Part shown: positions 1-11,415 of the stretch, piece after piece | Layout: every line of letters starts with the position of its first letter | Numbering within the stretch: the first letter of the stretch is position 1 | Assembly: GCF_036711975.1 (NCBI RefSeq) | Contig: NC_091968.1 | Location: 28,567,001-28,631,000 of the forward strand | Length of the DNA: 64,000 nucleotides | DNA from: Onthophagus taurus | Lineage: Eukaryota; Arthropoda; Insecta; Coleoptera; Scarabaeidae | Reading direction: 5' to 3' | Translations under genes and position numbers: made by a program | Notes under the pieces: generated by a model | Seen by the model: the letters and a program-made list of their open reading frames with translations, nothing else | What the model was told of the DNA's origin: nothing | The model's database searches: none

Positions 1-1500
1 ATCTTGTAGGAAAAATTTTAAATACATTTAAGAATAGAATTAAATTTATTATTAAAAAAGCATACATCGGATTTTTTTAAAGAATCTTAATCTTTAGATA
101 AAAATGATAATGCAAAGTAAGATATTAATTTATTATTAATTATTAGATCTTAAAAGAAATGTTTTTGCGCCACCAATTGAGAAAAATTTGAAATAGAATA
201 AAATAAAATTCAATAAAAAACTATTTAGAAATAAAACTACTTATATATATTAGATTAAGTTTTTGATTGTTATTTTAGTAAAATCGTTGTATTTTTCATT
301 CGAAAATTATTAAAATGACAATAAATGGGTTTTAAATTTAGCGACATCTTGTAGGAAAAATTTGAATTACATTAATGGATTTAAATTTATTATTAAAAAA
401 AGTATGAAAAATCAGCTTTATTAAAGATTTATAATCTTTAGATACAAATGATTATAAAAAGTAAGGTATTATAATTTATTATTAATCATTACATCATAAA
501 AAAAAGGAAAGTTTTTGCGCCATCTATTGAGAAAAATTTGAAATAAGTTTAATGAATGGAATTAAATTTATTTTTAAAAAATATGCATAAATCGGATTTA
601 TTAAAGAATCTTAATCTTTACATAAAAATGATAATAAAAAGTAAGATATTAATTTATTACTACTATTAATTATTAGATCTTAAAAAAAATAAAGATTTTG
701 CGCCACCTTTTGAGAAAAATTGGAAATAGAATAAAATAAAATTTAATAAGAAACTATTTAGAAATAAAACTACTTATATATATTAGATTAAGTTTTTGAT
801 TGTTATTATAGTAAAATCGTTGTAATTTTCATTCAAGAATTGTTAAAATTAAGGCAAAAAAATAACAACAAATATGTTGTAAGCTTTGCGACATCTTGTA
901 GGAAAAATTTGAAACATTTAATGAATGGATTTAAATTTATTATTAAAAAAATTTATTAAAAATCAGCTTTATTAAAGAATCATTATCTTTAGATACAAAT
1001 GATAATAAAAAGTAAGGTATTATAATTTATTATTAATTATTAGATCATAAAAAAAACAAGTTTTTGCGCCACCTTTTGAGAAAAATTTGAAATAGAATAA
1101 AATAAAATTTAATAAGAAACTATTTAGAAATAAAGCGACTTATATATATCAAGCTTTTGATTGTTATTTTAGTAAAATTGTTGTAATTTTCATTCAAGAA
1201 TTGTTAAAGTTATTGCAAAAACATGACTACAAATTAAGTTTATTAAGTTTAGCGACATCTTGTAGGAAAAATTTTAAATACATATAATGAATAGAATTAT
1301 ATTTATTATTAAACCAATTTATTAAAAATCATCTATATTTAAAGAATCATAATCTTTAAATAAAAATGATAATAGAAAATAAGATATTATAATTTATTAT
1401 TAATTATTAGATTATAAAAAAAAATTTGCGCCACCTATTGAGAAAAATTTGAAATACATTAAAATAATAAATTTAAAAATAAAAGTTAATAAAAATAAAA
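1..1500. repeat. AT-rich ~180-bp tandem repeat, about eight degenerate units
   Basis: Two related unit starts alternate: one begins gcgacatcttgtaggaaaaa (about 340, 889, 1253; a partial copy at 1), the other gcgccacc then ttgagaaaaatttgaaa (about 168, 518, 700, 1066, 1429). Spacing is about 172-189 bp, so the array reads as ~180-bp monomers in ~364-bp dimers. Units share the stretches around attaataattagatct and gataataaaaagtaag. It lies just downstream of the transaldolase 3' end. A short related piece (gcgacatct-tgtagaaaa) occurs near 23392. No coding potential seen. Confidence 0.8.
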
Positions 1501-1629
1501 AAAAATGATTTATTATTCACGTTATATAATATATTTTTATATCTTTTATTACAAAGAAAACTTAACTGATATTACAAAGTTTTTTTTACTTAAAGAAAAA
1601 ACCTAACCTCAATTTCTACATAACCCAAA

Positions 1630-2705
1630 TTATTTTTTCAACATATTTTTTAAAACGTTCTCTAATTTAACAGCATCAACAGCAAATTTTCTAATCCCAT
1701 CAGATAGCTTATCAGTAGCCATACGATCCTCATTTAACATCCATCTAAATCCGCTTTCATCCAAAACAATCTTTTTCAATTCTTCATTTTTATCATCTTT
1801 ATTTCCAAGTTTTCTTGGAACTGGAGCAGTGGAATTTTCTAATTCGCCCAATAATTTTGGACTTATGGTTAATAAATCACAACCAGCCAAAGCGATAACT
1901 TCACCAATGTTTCTGAAAGAAGCCCCCATAACGACAGTTTTATAACCAAATTGTTTGTAATATTTATAAATTTTTGTAACGGAAATAACCCCAGGATCTT
2001 CATCACCTTGGTAAGTCTTTTTATCTGTATTTTCAATGTACCAATCTAAAATGCGCCCAACGAATGGTGAAATAAGAGTAACTCCGGCTTCAGCACAAGC
2101 TACAGCTTGAGCCATACTAAATAACAGGGTCAAATTACAATGGATTCCATGTTCTTTTTCGAGAATTTGAGCAGCTCGAATTCCCTCCCAAGTTGAAGCG
2201 AGTTTAATCAAGATCCTATCTTTTTTGATACCATGCTCGGCATATAGCTCAATTAAATGTATAGCTTTCCGAACACTAGCATCTGTATTAAAAGATAAAC
2301 GAGCGTCTACTTCTGTGGAAACTCGTCCTGGAATGATTTTTAATATTTCAACCCCAAATAAAACACAAATCGTATCCATTGCGGCTTCTAATTTTTCATC
2401 AAGAGTTGAACCGATTTTAGAACCACATCGAATGGCTTCATCAACAAGATGCTTGTATTGAGGCAAAGAAGCAGCTTGGAGAATTAATGACGGATTTGTC
2501 GTAGCATCCGTAGGTTTGTACTTTTCCATTGCTAAATAAATAAAAATTGTTTGATAAATTCGCTTACATAAAAGTTATTTACTTAATTACCCTCAAAATC
2601 ACCGGTGTCCGCAACAACCGTGGTAAATTGTTTTAATTGATCTAAAGAAGACATCCCGCTTTTGCTTCTCTTACAAACTGGTTCAACAGAGTCAGCACAA
2701 GACAT
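1630..2705 (-). CDS. Transaldolase (two coding exons)
   Basis: Enzyme of the non-oxidative pentose phosphate pathway; it moves a dihydroxyacetone unit from sedoheptulose 7-phosphate to glyceraldehyde 3-phosphate in the cytosol. Exon 1 is 2591-2705 (start [10 protein letters not shown], then [18 protein letters not shown]) and exon 2 is 1630-2531. The 59-nt intron has a gtaatt donor and a ttatttag acceptor and restores frame as DFEAMEKYKP. The joined product is 338 aa, matching the usual ~337 aa. Family motifs are DATTNPS (~47-53), [10 protein letters not shown] (~110-119), the Schiff-base lysine in [11 protein letters not shown] (K~148) and ISPKLLGEL near the C-terminus. A candidate AATAAA on the minus strand is at 1545-1550. 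It is divergent from the hnRNP gene with ~600 bp between starts. Identity rests on near full-length similarity recalled from the family. Confidence 0.97.
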
Positions 2706-3301
2706 AATTTAAAGGATTGTAGAGCGCAGGAACAACGTGGAACGGAAAAGAACAAAAAAGAAGTGGAAGTGAGGTTATGGAAGGCGGGAGAAGTAAAAGG
2801 AAAATTTAAGGATTATGTTCAAGTAGAAATTACCGTTATCTATGTTTTGATAAGGATGGTATCGCGAAAGGATTTTTATGATCTTCGAAGATTTTTTATT
2901 TTGACAGATTCATTTTGAATTTGGCGCCAAATTTTTAACCAATTTATGACAGTTCTATTTCCGCCATTTCGCTTGTATCTAAATCGCGGTATTTATCATA
3001 TTTGATCGAGTTATCATAAGAAAAAAAACGACATCGTTCGTTCTCTTTTCATTGGAAAACATTTGTTAAAGTTTTGTTACTTGTCCAGCTGTCATTCCAT
3101 CAGAAAAGGTAAAAATATCATTATTTTAACCAAGTTCTATTTAATCTTTAATCATAAAACGAAAATACTCGATAAATCCTCTATTTTAACCGTTTTATCA
3201 TCGGGATTTCCAGGTAATTCCTCCGTTGTAAATTAATGTTGCAAAAAGTATCATAACATAACCTCAATTTTTCAAATAATTCTTGTTTTGTTGTTGTTTA
3301 G
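2706..3301. promoter_or_regulatory. Divergent promoter region and 5' UTRs between transaldolase and hnRNP F/H
   Basis: This 596-bp gap separates two outward-facing starts, so it must hold both promoters and 5' UTRs. Visible motifs are two TTATCA GATA-like sites near 2995-3017, tgacag near 2946, and a TAACCTCA motif at 3259-3266 some 40 bp before the hnRNP start. No TATA box is evident. An intron within the hnRNP 5' UTR is possible (tttag immediately precedes the ATG at 3302) but not proven. Confidence 0.6.
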
Positions 3302-6300
3302 ATGTCTGGAGGTGGAGACCAAGATGAGGGTTACGTCGTTAAATTACGCGGATTGCCGTGGTCAGCAACCGTTGACGAAATCTTAAAATTTTTTAAAGAC
3401 TCGAAGGTAAAAGGAGGAAAAAGTGGTGTACATATGACTACTTCACGTGAAGGTAGGCCTAGTGGAGAAGCATTTGTTGAATTTGAAGACTCGGAGGATG
3501 TTGAAAGAGCCTGTGAAAGAGATAGGGATCATATGGGAAATAGATATATAGAAGGTAATTATAAATAAATCAACTTGTTTATTATATTTCGAACAATAAC
3601 TTTATTTAACATACAAACAATAACTACATTCTTTTACATAACCTTAACTTACTGACATGTTTACTGTTGTATTGTTAGATGGCGTTACATTGATTTTCGC
3701 CAAATCCAATTTTCTTTAATCTTTTTCTTGCTTCTTGGTTTCTTCAAACTTTATTTCTTGTTTTTCTATATCAAGTTTCCTGGTTTCTTGAATGTCCACA
3801 CTTACTTTCAGGTATTTTAACTTCTTCTTTTTTGGAATTAAATATTTGTTGATTTTCTTGATCATTTTTTGTGCTAATTTCTTCTTGTCTTTCCTTTATA
3901 TTTATTCTGTCTCTATGATAAGATCTTCCAACCACATCAATCATAAAGGCTTTTTTCTGATAATTTTTCTTCTATCTTTCTTTTTGTCCATTCTGAATCA
4001 TGTCTTAATTGTACATAAACTCTTTGTCCTATCATCAAATCAGGTAGTTTTCTTGTTTTTCTATTGTAATACAATTTATTGTATTTCTTATTGTTTTCAA
4101 TTTTCTTGGTCATACATCTTGTATGACAATAGGTTTATACTGATCTGTTTTTAGAAGTAAGCTACTAACTGGACTTGTATTAATTTTATTTGGTGTATTT
4201 CTCCAATGAATATCTTCACTGCTTTTCTTCATTAAATTGCCTTTGGTCGACAATTTGCTATTAAATATGTCTCAAATGATATATTCTCAATATGACGGAG
4301 CACCAACGCATAATTCCAGAATTGTTAGTGAATTCTCAAACTTTGGCAATTATTTGATACATTATTTAAAAAAATTCAAGTGTTATTCGTTACTCATTTC
4401 TTTTCTAACTTAAAAGCAATTGAATGCCGTCTTATTATGACAAATAAAATATTAAACAACTTTTTATAAAATGTTTTCTATATAGTCAACATTTATCGAG
4501 ATATATACTATCTTCCATACATAATGGGCACCTGTATATGATATATGGACGATTTTTGATGTATTGGAAAGTAAACCAAACATACAGCATTTAAATTTAT
4601 GCTCACTTCGCCGAGGTTGGTTTTCTTTTAAACCCTAATTATAGCGTGAAGGAATGTAGATTTGTTTTGATTCTCAATTATAGCGTGAAGGAATATCATT
4701 CCTATGATAGGTTAGTTTTGTTTTAAAACTCTAATTGTACCATGAAGGAATGTCGGTTTTCTTTTGAACCTCAATTATAGCGTGAAGGAATGTTAGGATA
4801 GGTTAGTTTTATTTTGAACCCCAAATTAAAGCGTGTAGGAATCTCCTCTTTCTTTTGAACCTCAATTATAGCGTGAAGGAATGTTAGGATAGGTCAGTTT
4901 TGTTTTGTACTCCCCCAATTATAGCGTGAAGGAATGTCGGTCTTTTTTGAACCGTAATTATACCGTGAAGAAACCGCAATTATAGCGTGAAGGAATGTTA
5001 GGATAGGTTAGTTTTATTTTGAACCCCAAATTATAGCGTGAAGAATGTTAGGATAGGTCAGTTCTGTTTTTTTCACAAGATACAAGACTTGGAACTAGAA
5101 TCATTCGGGTTTAGCCGTCTTGAGAGACGTGCGGCTAAACTCGAATGTTTCTAGTTCTAGGTCTAATGTTAGTTCTAGTGACAGTGGTAGGTAGCGCTAG
5201 TTATATCACTATACAGGTGTTCTGTAACGATTGTACAATACTGCATCAGCATATTCTCTGATTGAAAATAAACAAAAAAAGCCTAATAAACATAGGTCCG
5301 AAAATGGACCATTTTCGGGATATTCAAAGATTTAATGTCATAAGCTTTTAAGAATTTTAATTTGTTTTTATAATAATTAAGTGGTTCGGAAATTTTATAC
5401 AACGTTTTAAACAATCTTTATGAAATGCCTGATGTTTATTGCAAATTTCGATTCATCGCTGAATATTATCTAATATGTGAGCCTGGCTTTCTGTTGTTTT
5501 TCTGTTAACAGTGATTTTTGTTTTGCTTATAAAACAACACTTTTCTAAAATCTACATTTTTTAATTATTGCTTGTCAATAAACCTCATCAAACTTTAATC
5601 CACGTTTAAGAATCCATTTGCGACAGCATTCCCTTGATATAATTAACCCAGTTTCATTATTCCATTCCACGATAATTTGTCTTAAAATATTTCTTCGTCC
5701 TTTTTTGCAGATTTTTACAAGTATTCTTTTATATCTATCAGAAACTAACTTTGGACGACCTGAACTTTTACCCTTTTTTTCTAAAATTTGCCCAGTTTCT
5801 CCATAATGTTTAATTACTTTCCACGCTGTGCTTTTAGGAATATTAAGTTCGTCTGCTTTTTCACGTATTGTTTTATTGTGGCAATAATTTTTAATCATTA
5901 ATTCACGGATTTTTGATACCACGCACCATTTTAATTGATAAATACAGATTTACTCAACAGCAACAATGTTACAAGCTTTAGAACAAACCGGTAATTTAAC
6001 GTAATTCATTTTACGTTATTTCCACAGTTTACTTATCTTAATTTATTCCATTTTTATGGAAATTACTTTGTATTGTCCCAATATTAAGTTGTCAGGTAAA
6101 ATATGCATTTTTCTAGTTTAATTAGAAGCAATAGGGTATGTATTTTGTTTTTTGTGTTGTTCATTAGACAAAATTGTTGTTAATTATATAATCAAATGAT
6201 ATTAATATGACAAAATTGTTAAAAGAAATTAAACTGTTTAATTATTCTTAATTATATACACATTTTATTTTGTCCCAATATACAGGGTGTACAAAAAGTA

Positions 6301-9300
6301 TGGAATAATGGTTCTACAGCCTAAACTTCAACTTATATTAAAAAAAGTTTTAAATAAGAGTTACTTGAGACTATTTTCCGCATATCTTGATGTAGAGATA
6401 AAATAAAAATGATGTCGGCAGTTTGAGTTATGACATGGTGAGTGTGTTTTTTAAATGGAACTCCCTGTATATTTTCGATCAGAGAATACGCTGGTGAAGT
6501 ATTGTACAATCGTTGCGGGACACCTGTATATCACTGTCACTATGATATCACTATGTTGCATATTTTTATTAAACTAAAACTAGAACTAACACTAGACCTA
6601 GAACTAGAAATATTCGGGAAATATTCAACCTGAAACTCTTGATGAATTCCTTGTTTTTTGCAAATTGTTGATGGTAGATACCACTGGGAAATCTAAGCAT
6701 ATTACAAAAAAATGTTTAGAACAAAAGATGTAGCAAATTTTGTTGTTAACAATATTGCTCTGTTGCACTTTTGCTCTTAGATGAATAGATATCGAGAAAA
6801 AGAGGAAAATATGTAAATTTGATGAATTCCTTGTTTTTTACAAGTTGTTGATGGTACCACTGGGGAATATAAGTATACTACAAAAAAACTTTTAGAACAA
6901 AAGTTATAGCAAATTTTATTCTTAACAATATTACTCTCTTGCACTTATACTCCTAGATGCATAGATATTGAGAAAACTATGCAGTTTAAAGCATTAAAAC
7001 CTTATGGCATTTTGAAACACCTTGTCAAAAGGAATCCAAAAACCTTAAAGTATATAGGGTGTTCCATTTAAAAAACACACTCACCATGTCATAACTCAAA
7101 CTGTCATCATTTTTATTTTATTTCTGCACCAACATATGCGGAAAATAGTCTCAAGTAACTTTTATTTAAAACTTTTTTTAATATAAGTTGAAGTTTAGGC
7201 TGTAGAACCATTATTCCATACTTCTTGTACACCCTGTATAGTTGTTAGGGCTCGTAAATCGTTACAATTAATGATGTTAACAATAGGTCAACTTATGAAA
7301 CTAAAACTTTGAATATCGAGAATGGTCCATTTTCGGACCTATGTTTATTAGACTTTTTTTTTGTCTATTTTCGATCAGAGAATACGCTGGTGAAGTATTG
7401 TACAATCGTTGCGGGACACCTGTATATCACTGTCACTATGATATCACTATGTTGCATATTTTTATTAAACTAAAACTAGAACTAACACTAGACCTAGAAC
7501 TAGAAATATTCGGGTTCTGAAGACGCACGGCTAAACCCGAAACTCTTGATGAAAATCATGAAAATTTGAGAATCCTTGTTTTTTGCAAGTTGCTGATGGT
7601 AGATACCACTGGGAAATCTAAGCATATTACAAAAAAATGTTTAGAAAAAAAGATGTAGCAAATTTTGTTGTTAACAATATTGCTCTGTTGCACTTTTGCT
7701 CTTAGATGAATAGATATCGAGAAAAAGAGGAAAATATGTAAATTTGATGAATTCCTTGTTTTCTACAAGTTGTTGATGGTACCACTGGGGAATATAAGTA
7801 TACTACAAAAAACTTTTAGAACAAAAGTTATAGCAAATTTTATTCTTAACAATATTACTCTCTTGCACTTATACTCCTAGATGCATAGATATTGAGAAAA
7901 ATATGAAAATTTGAGAATCCTTGTTTTTGCAAGTTGCTGATGGTAGGTACCACTGAGGAATCTAAGAATACTACAAAAAAACGTTTAGAACAAAAGATGT
8001 AGCAAATTTTATTCTTAATAATATTGCTCTCTTGCACTTTTACTCCTAGATGCATAGATATTGAGCAAAATACGAAAATATGGAAATTTGATGAATCCTT
8101 GTATTTTGCAAGTTGTTGATGGTACCACTGGGGAACCTAAGCATATTACAAAAAAACTTTTAGAATAAATGTTGTAGCAAATTGTATTCTTAACAATATT
8201 GCTCTCTTGCACTTTTACTCCTAGATGCATAGATATCGAGAAAATCATGAAAATTTGATAATCCTTGTTTTTTGTAAGTTGCTGATGGAAGGTACCACTG
8301 AGGAATCTAAGCATACTACAAAAAAACTTTTAGAACAAAAGTTATAGCAAATTTTATTCTTAACAATATTGCTCTCTTGCACTTTTACTCCTAGATGCAT
8401 AGATATTGAGCAAAATACGAAAGTATGGAAATTTGATGTATCCTTGTATTTTGCAAGTTGTTGATGGTACCACTGGGGAACCTAAGCATATTACAAAAAA
8501 ACTTTTAGAATAAATGTTGTAGCAAATTGTATTCTTAACAATATTGCTCTCTTGCACTTTTACTCCTAGATGCATAGATATCGAGAAAATCATGAAAATT
8601 TGATAATCCTTGTTTTTTGCAAGTTGCTGATGGAAGGTACCACTGAGGAATCTAAGCATACTACAAAAAAACTTTTAGAACAAAAGTTATAGCAAATTTT
8701 ATTCTTAACAATATTGCTCTCTTGCACTTTTACTCCTAGATGCATAGATATTGAGCAAAATACGAAAATATGGAAATTTGATGTATCCTTGTATTTTGCA
8801 AGTTGTTGATGGTACCACTGGGGAACCTAAGCATATTACAAAAAAACTTTTAGAATAAATGTTGTAGCAAATTGTATTCTTAACAATATTGCTCTCTTGC
8901 ACTTTTACTCCTAGATGCATAGATATCGAGAAAATCATGAAAATTTGAGAATCCTTGTTTTTTGCAAGTTGCTGATGGAAGGTACCACTGAGGAATCTAA
9001 GCATACTACAAAAAAACTTTTAGAACAAAAGTTATAGCAAATTTTATTCTTAACAATATTGCTCTCTTGCACTTTTACTCCTAGATGCATAGATATCGAG
9101 AAAAATACGAAAATATGAAAATTTGATGAATTTCATGTTTGTAGCAAGTTGTTAATGGGGAATCTAAACACGTTACAAAAAAACTTTTAGTCTGAAGACG
9201 CACGGCTAAACCCGAAACTTTCTAGTTCTAGGTCTAGTGTTAGTTCTAGTTTTACACTGTCACTAGCATTAATACAAGACCTAAAACTAGAATCACTCGA

Positions 9301-11415
9301 CTTTAGCCGTCTTGAGAGACGTGCAGCTAAACTAGTTCTAGTTATAGATCGATAGATATAAAATATCGATAGATAATAATCGTACGCTGCTTTACATAAC
9401 CTTAACATGTTTACTATTCTATTGTTAGATGGCGTTACATTGATAATTTCTTATAACAGTAATGATGGAATTTGATTGAATTTTTTAATAAAAAATTGCT
9501 TTTAGTATTTAAAGTAAATCGAGCTGAAATGGAATGGGTGATAAAACGTTGTGGACCAACGTGCGGCTCAAATGAGGACGGTTGTGTACGACTTCGAGGT
9601 TTACCGTTTGGGTGTTCGAAAGAAGAAATTGCCCAATTTTTTACGGGTAAGATTTGAAGTTAAATTTGTTGTATAAACCCTGTTGTTTGAGTGTTTTTTT
9701 TTTATTTTGGGGAAAAGGATTTTTCTATGATAGAAAAAAGTTAGGTTTTAAATGAAAAAATGAAATCGTAGAGAAGTCATTTAATTTTTTTAAGTGTTAT
9801 CTAAAAATATAATAATTTTTTTAAGAGTTTTTTAAGGGATATGATTAACTGATGAGAGCGTTGTCTCTGGGTTTTGTTCTCTTTGTCTCTGGGTTAGGGT
9901 TGGAGCTTGTGCCGAATGGAATAACCCTACTGACTGACTACTCGGGGCGAAGTTCGGGGGAGGCTTACGTTCAGTTTGTTAGCAAAGAAGTGGCAGAGAA
10001 AGCTCTGCAGAAACATCGGGAAAAGATTGGACACAGGTGGGGAAAACGAATAAAAAAAGATAAAAATAAATAGATTCGATTCGCGTTTTCATATTTTCAC
10101 TTTTTTATTCTTATTGCAAAAGGTTATTTATAAACCGGGAGGGTGGGTGATGTCACCTTCTACCTACCATATACCCATTTTTTCTTTCCATCCTGTAAAA
10201 ATAATTAATCCTTACATTTTATCTGATTTACACCCCTTGTTCTGTAAATAAAAAAAATTTTTTTATATTCTCTAATTTTCTGACATTTTGACATTGACAA
10301 CTTCAAATTTAATTTTCATTTCAGAAGCACCAACATAAAATGGTACTTTTTTTTAAATACTTTTACCTTAACTTTTATTTTAAAAATTTTATTTACAATA
10401 ATTTTTATTATTAAAGATAAGTATTAATAAAAATTTTTAAATTAATAATTAAGTAATAATTATAATTTAATTTTTACATGGTTGGCTGTTCTAAACGTCA
10501 AATTTGTCAATTTAAAAAAACATAACCTCCAAAATATCAGATTTAAAAATAATTAGAGAATATGAGTGTTAATAACAAAAAAGATTTACTTCTTAATAAG
10601 AAAATTAACGGAGTAAAGATGTACCCGAAAATTAAAACTGTTTTTCTAAGTTTTTCTTTTTGGATTCTTTAATTGTCATTGTATCGTTTTTTTTTATAAA
10701 TTGTTATTAATTATTTAATGTTAATAATACAGGTACATTGAGATCTTTCGAAGCAGCTTGTCAGAGGTGAACAGTGTCTTGGGTTACTCTTATCGGAGGA
10801 TGGGTGGAAGTGGTGGTGGAGGAGGTGGTTCAATTGGTAGCTATTCAAGACCTGGACCATATGATCGTGGGGATCGCTATGGAAGTGGAGGTGGTGGTCG
10901 GTTCCAAGCGCGGGGATCGCGGAGTTTTAAAGGTGGCAATTCTTCAATGTCGGGTAAATAAAATAATTGATAATAATTAAAAATTAATTGTTTTGTTTTA
11001 GGCAATAATGGTGAGATGTTTATAAAAAGATCCCCGACGTTTGATATGAGTGATTGGAGTTCGGAAGATCGTGGAAATGGGGCTCATTGTGTACATATGA
11101 GAGGGTTACCATTTAAAGCAACCCAACTTGATATCTCAGATGCAAGTTTTTGTTGAAAAATTATTATTTACTAATTAATTAATTTTTTTATTTTAGTTTT
11201 TTAAACCGATAGTTCCAGTAAATATTCGACTACTTCAAGACCACACCGGAAGGGCGTCTGGGGAAGCTGACGTTGAGTTTGCGTCTCATGACGATGCAGT
11301 GAGGGCAATGTCGAAAGATAAAGGACACATGCAACACAGATATATAGAGTTATTTTTGAATTCTTCACCGTCCGGAGGTGGGGGATCATCTGGTAATAAC
11401 AGAAGAAGAACTTGA
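3302..11415 (+). CDS. glo: hnRNP F/H family RNA-binding protein, glorund-like (six coding exons)
   Basis: Nuclear RNA-binding protein with three quasi-RRMs that bind G-tracts; the family regulates alternative splicing, and fly Glorund also represses translation. Coding exons: 3302-3554, 9506-9646, 9898-10036, 10733-10953, 11002-11141, 11197-11415, joining in frame to 370 aa. qRRM1 is about 11-85 (VVKLRGLPW), qRRM2 about 110-190 ([15 protein letters not shown], then [11 protein letters not shown]), a Gly/Ser/Arg-rich linker about 200-250, and qRRM3 about 279-360 ([22 protein letters not shown]). Introns are GT-AG except the last (11142-11196), which starts with GC. Intron 1 is 5.95 kb and full of repeats. 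A poly(A) signal AATAAA is at 11697-11702. Vertebrate hnRNP H is longer (~449 aa); 370 aa with a short tail is plausible for insects. Confidence 0.95.
3634..3693. repeat. Left copy of a ~55-60-bp direct repeat bounding the insert block in glo intron 1
   Basis: The stretch from ttacataaccttaac to gatggcgttacattgat recurs at 9391-9443 with an 8-nt indel and a few substitutions. Between the copies lies nearly all the repetitive material of the intron. The second copy follows a hairpin-repeat cluster by about 40 bp and lies about 60 bp before exon 2, so the ancestral intron was probably short. Confidence 0.75.
3694..4599. other. Unclassified intronic AT-rich sequence
   Basis: Low-complexity pyrimidine-rich sequence with repeated short motifs such as tttcttg (about 3720-4100). 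Near 4290-4320 a stretch (atatgacggagcaccaacgcataattcc) resembles the DGAPTH-type second catalytic motif of Tc1/mariner-like transposases, followed by atatacta; it may be a transposon remnant. No intact gene is seen; the 120-aa open frame at 3792-4154 is a phenylalanine-rich by-product of T-rich DNA. Confidence 0.4.
4600..5075. repeat. Minisatellite, ~40-60-bp units around tatagcgtgaaggaatg
   Basis: At least ten units carry aattatagcgtgaaggaatg, alternating with ttaggataggttagtttt and ttcttttgaacc(ccaa). Examples start near 4637, 4678, 4768, 4866, 4918 and 4978. Units vary in length and order, so the array is degenerate. It lies in glo intron 1, just left of a hairpin repeat and a Tc1/mariner-like element. 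Confidence 0.8.
5079..5200. repeat. Hairpin repeat copy (CTAGAA-hexamer family)
   Basis: Arms: ggaactagaatcattcgggt on the left and its inverse around aatgtttctagttctaggtc on the right, meeting at tttagccgtcttgagagacg. The spacer to the right (gacagtggtaggtagcgcta) recurs at other copies. A Tc1/mariner-like element has inserted into this spacer at 5212. Confidence 0.85.
5430..5922 (-). pseudogene. Broken Tc1/mariner-like transposase, N-terminal half
   Basis: The open frame 5575-5922 encodes 115 aa with a helix-turn-helix domain ([20 protein letters not shown]), a GRPKL linker and a second helix-turn-helix region, the usual bipartite DNA-binding half of Tc1 transposases. Downstream in another frame (about 5455-5490) the reverse strand reads [11 protein letters not shown], matching the segment with the first catalytic Asp. 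The rest of the DDE domain is missing, so the copy is frameshifted and truncated and cannot be active. It sits between the inverted repeats of the element at 5212-7425. Confidence 0.8.
6282..6470 (+). mobile_element. ~188-bp MITE, copy 1 (direct orientation)
   Basis: Begins tacagggtgtacaaaaagta and ends tggaactccctgtata, so the ends are short inverted repeats of the ACAGGGTGT type flanked by TA. A second copy lies inverted at 7053-7239. No coding capacity. The terminus is typical of non-autonomous Tc1/mariner-type elements. Confidence 0.75.
6474..6900. repeat. Segment directly duplicated at 7371-7800
   Basis: From tttcgatcagagaatacgct onward the sequence contains a copy of the transposon right terminus, hairpin-repeat spacer (ttgcatatttttattaaact), hairpin arm and satellite start, in the same order as at 7371-7800. 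The right copy has additional hairpin sequence (cgggttctgaagacgcacgg). The offset is ~897 bp. It is a local tandem duplication within the nested insert block. Confidence 0.75.
7053..7239 (-). mobile_element. ~188-bp MITE, copy 2 (inverted)
   Basis: The reverse complement of this stretch follows copy 1 (6282-6470) almost base for base, from tacagggtgtacaagaagta to tggaacaccctatata. Copies 1 and 2 form a long inverted repeat about 580 bp apart. Flanks end in TA. Confidence 0.75.
7470..7550. repeat. Partial hairpin repeat copy
   Basis: Contains ctagaactaacactagacct followed by agaaatattcgggttctgaa and gacgcacggctaaacccgaa. Only one arm and the centre remain before satellite sequence begins. A shorter partial copy without the centre is at 6568-6625. 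Confidence 0.75.
9187..9345. repeat. Hairpin repeat cluster, two units
   Basis: Starts tctgaagacgcacggctaaa, then aactttctagttctaggtct and a second unit around cgactttagccgtcttgaga. It ends the insert block of glo intron 1; the right copy of the bounding direct repeat begins about 45 bp later at 9391. Confidence 0.85.
9391..9443. repeat. Right copy of the direct repeat bounding the glo intron 1 insert block
   Basis: Matches 3634-3693 apart from an 8-nt indel. It lies 62 bp before the acceptor of glo exon 2 (9505). Confidence 0.75.

Larger units (their letters stand above)
5212..7425. mobile_element. Decayed Tc1/mariner-like element with ~120-bp terminal inverted repeats
   Basis: The left end (5213-5330, starting acaggtgttctgtaacgatt) is the inverse of the right end (7300-7423, ending ttgcgggacacctgt), including the shared inner stretch ataggtccgaaaatggacca. 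TA dinucleotides flank both ends, and outside them is split spacer of the hairpin repeat (atatcac / tatcactgtcac), which marks the insertion site. Inside are a broken transposase on the minus strand, two inverted ~188-bp MITE copies, satellite sequence, and a second copy of the right terminus plus its flank (6474 onward). The structure is nested and rearranged, not a simple element. Confidence 0.8.
6640..9186. repeat. Satellite array of ~172-bp monomers, interrupted at 7000-7560
   Basis: Monomers share tagaacaaaagttgtagcaa, ttcttaacaatattgctctc and tagatgcatagatat. Pieces lie at 6640-7000 and 7560-9186. From about 8015 to 9049 the array runs as nearly identical 345-bp dimers (three in succession), which creates three almost identical 99-aa reverse-strand open frames with no sign of selection. 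This is the same family as the 33060-39590 array, with different diagnostic variants (tcctagatgcatag here, tctaagatgcttaa there). Confidence 0.9.

Noticed and set aside
3792-4154. 120-aa frame rich in Phe, Ile and Leu
   Set aside because: It arises from T-rich intronic DNA; no domain, and it lies in glo intron 1.
7855-9004. Four reverse-strand frames of 66-99 aa, three almost identical
   Set aside because: They follow the 345-bp satellite period exactly; identity comes from the repeat, and there is no domain or start context.
10774-10980. 68-aa valine-rich frame
   Set aside because: Shadow of glo exon 4, whose in-frame product continues the hnRNP protein (YIEIF, then a Gly-rich linker).
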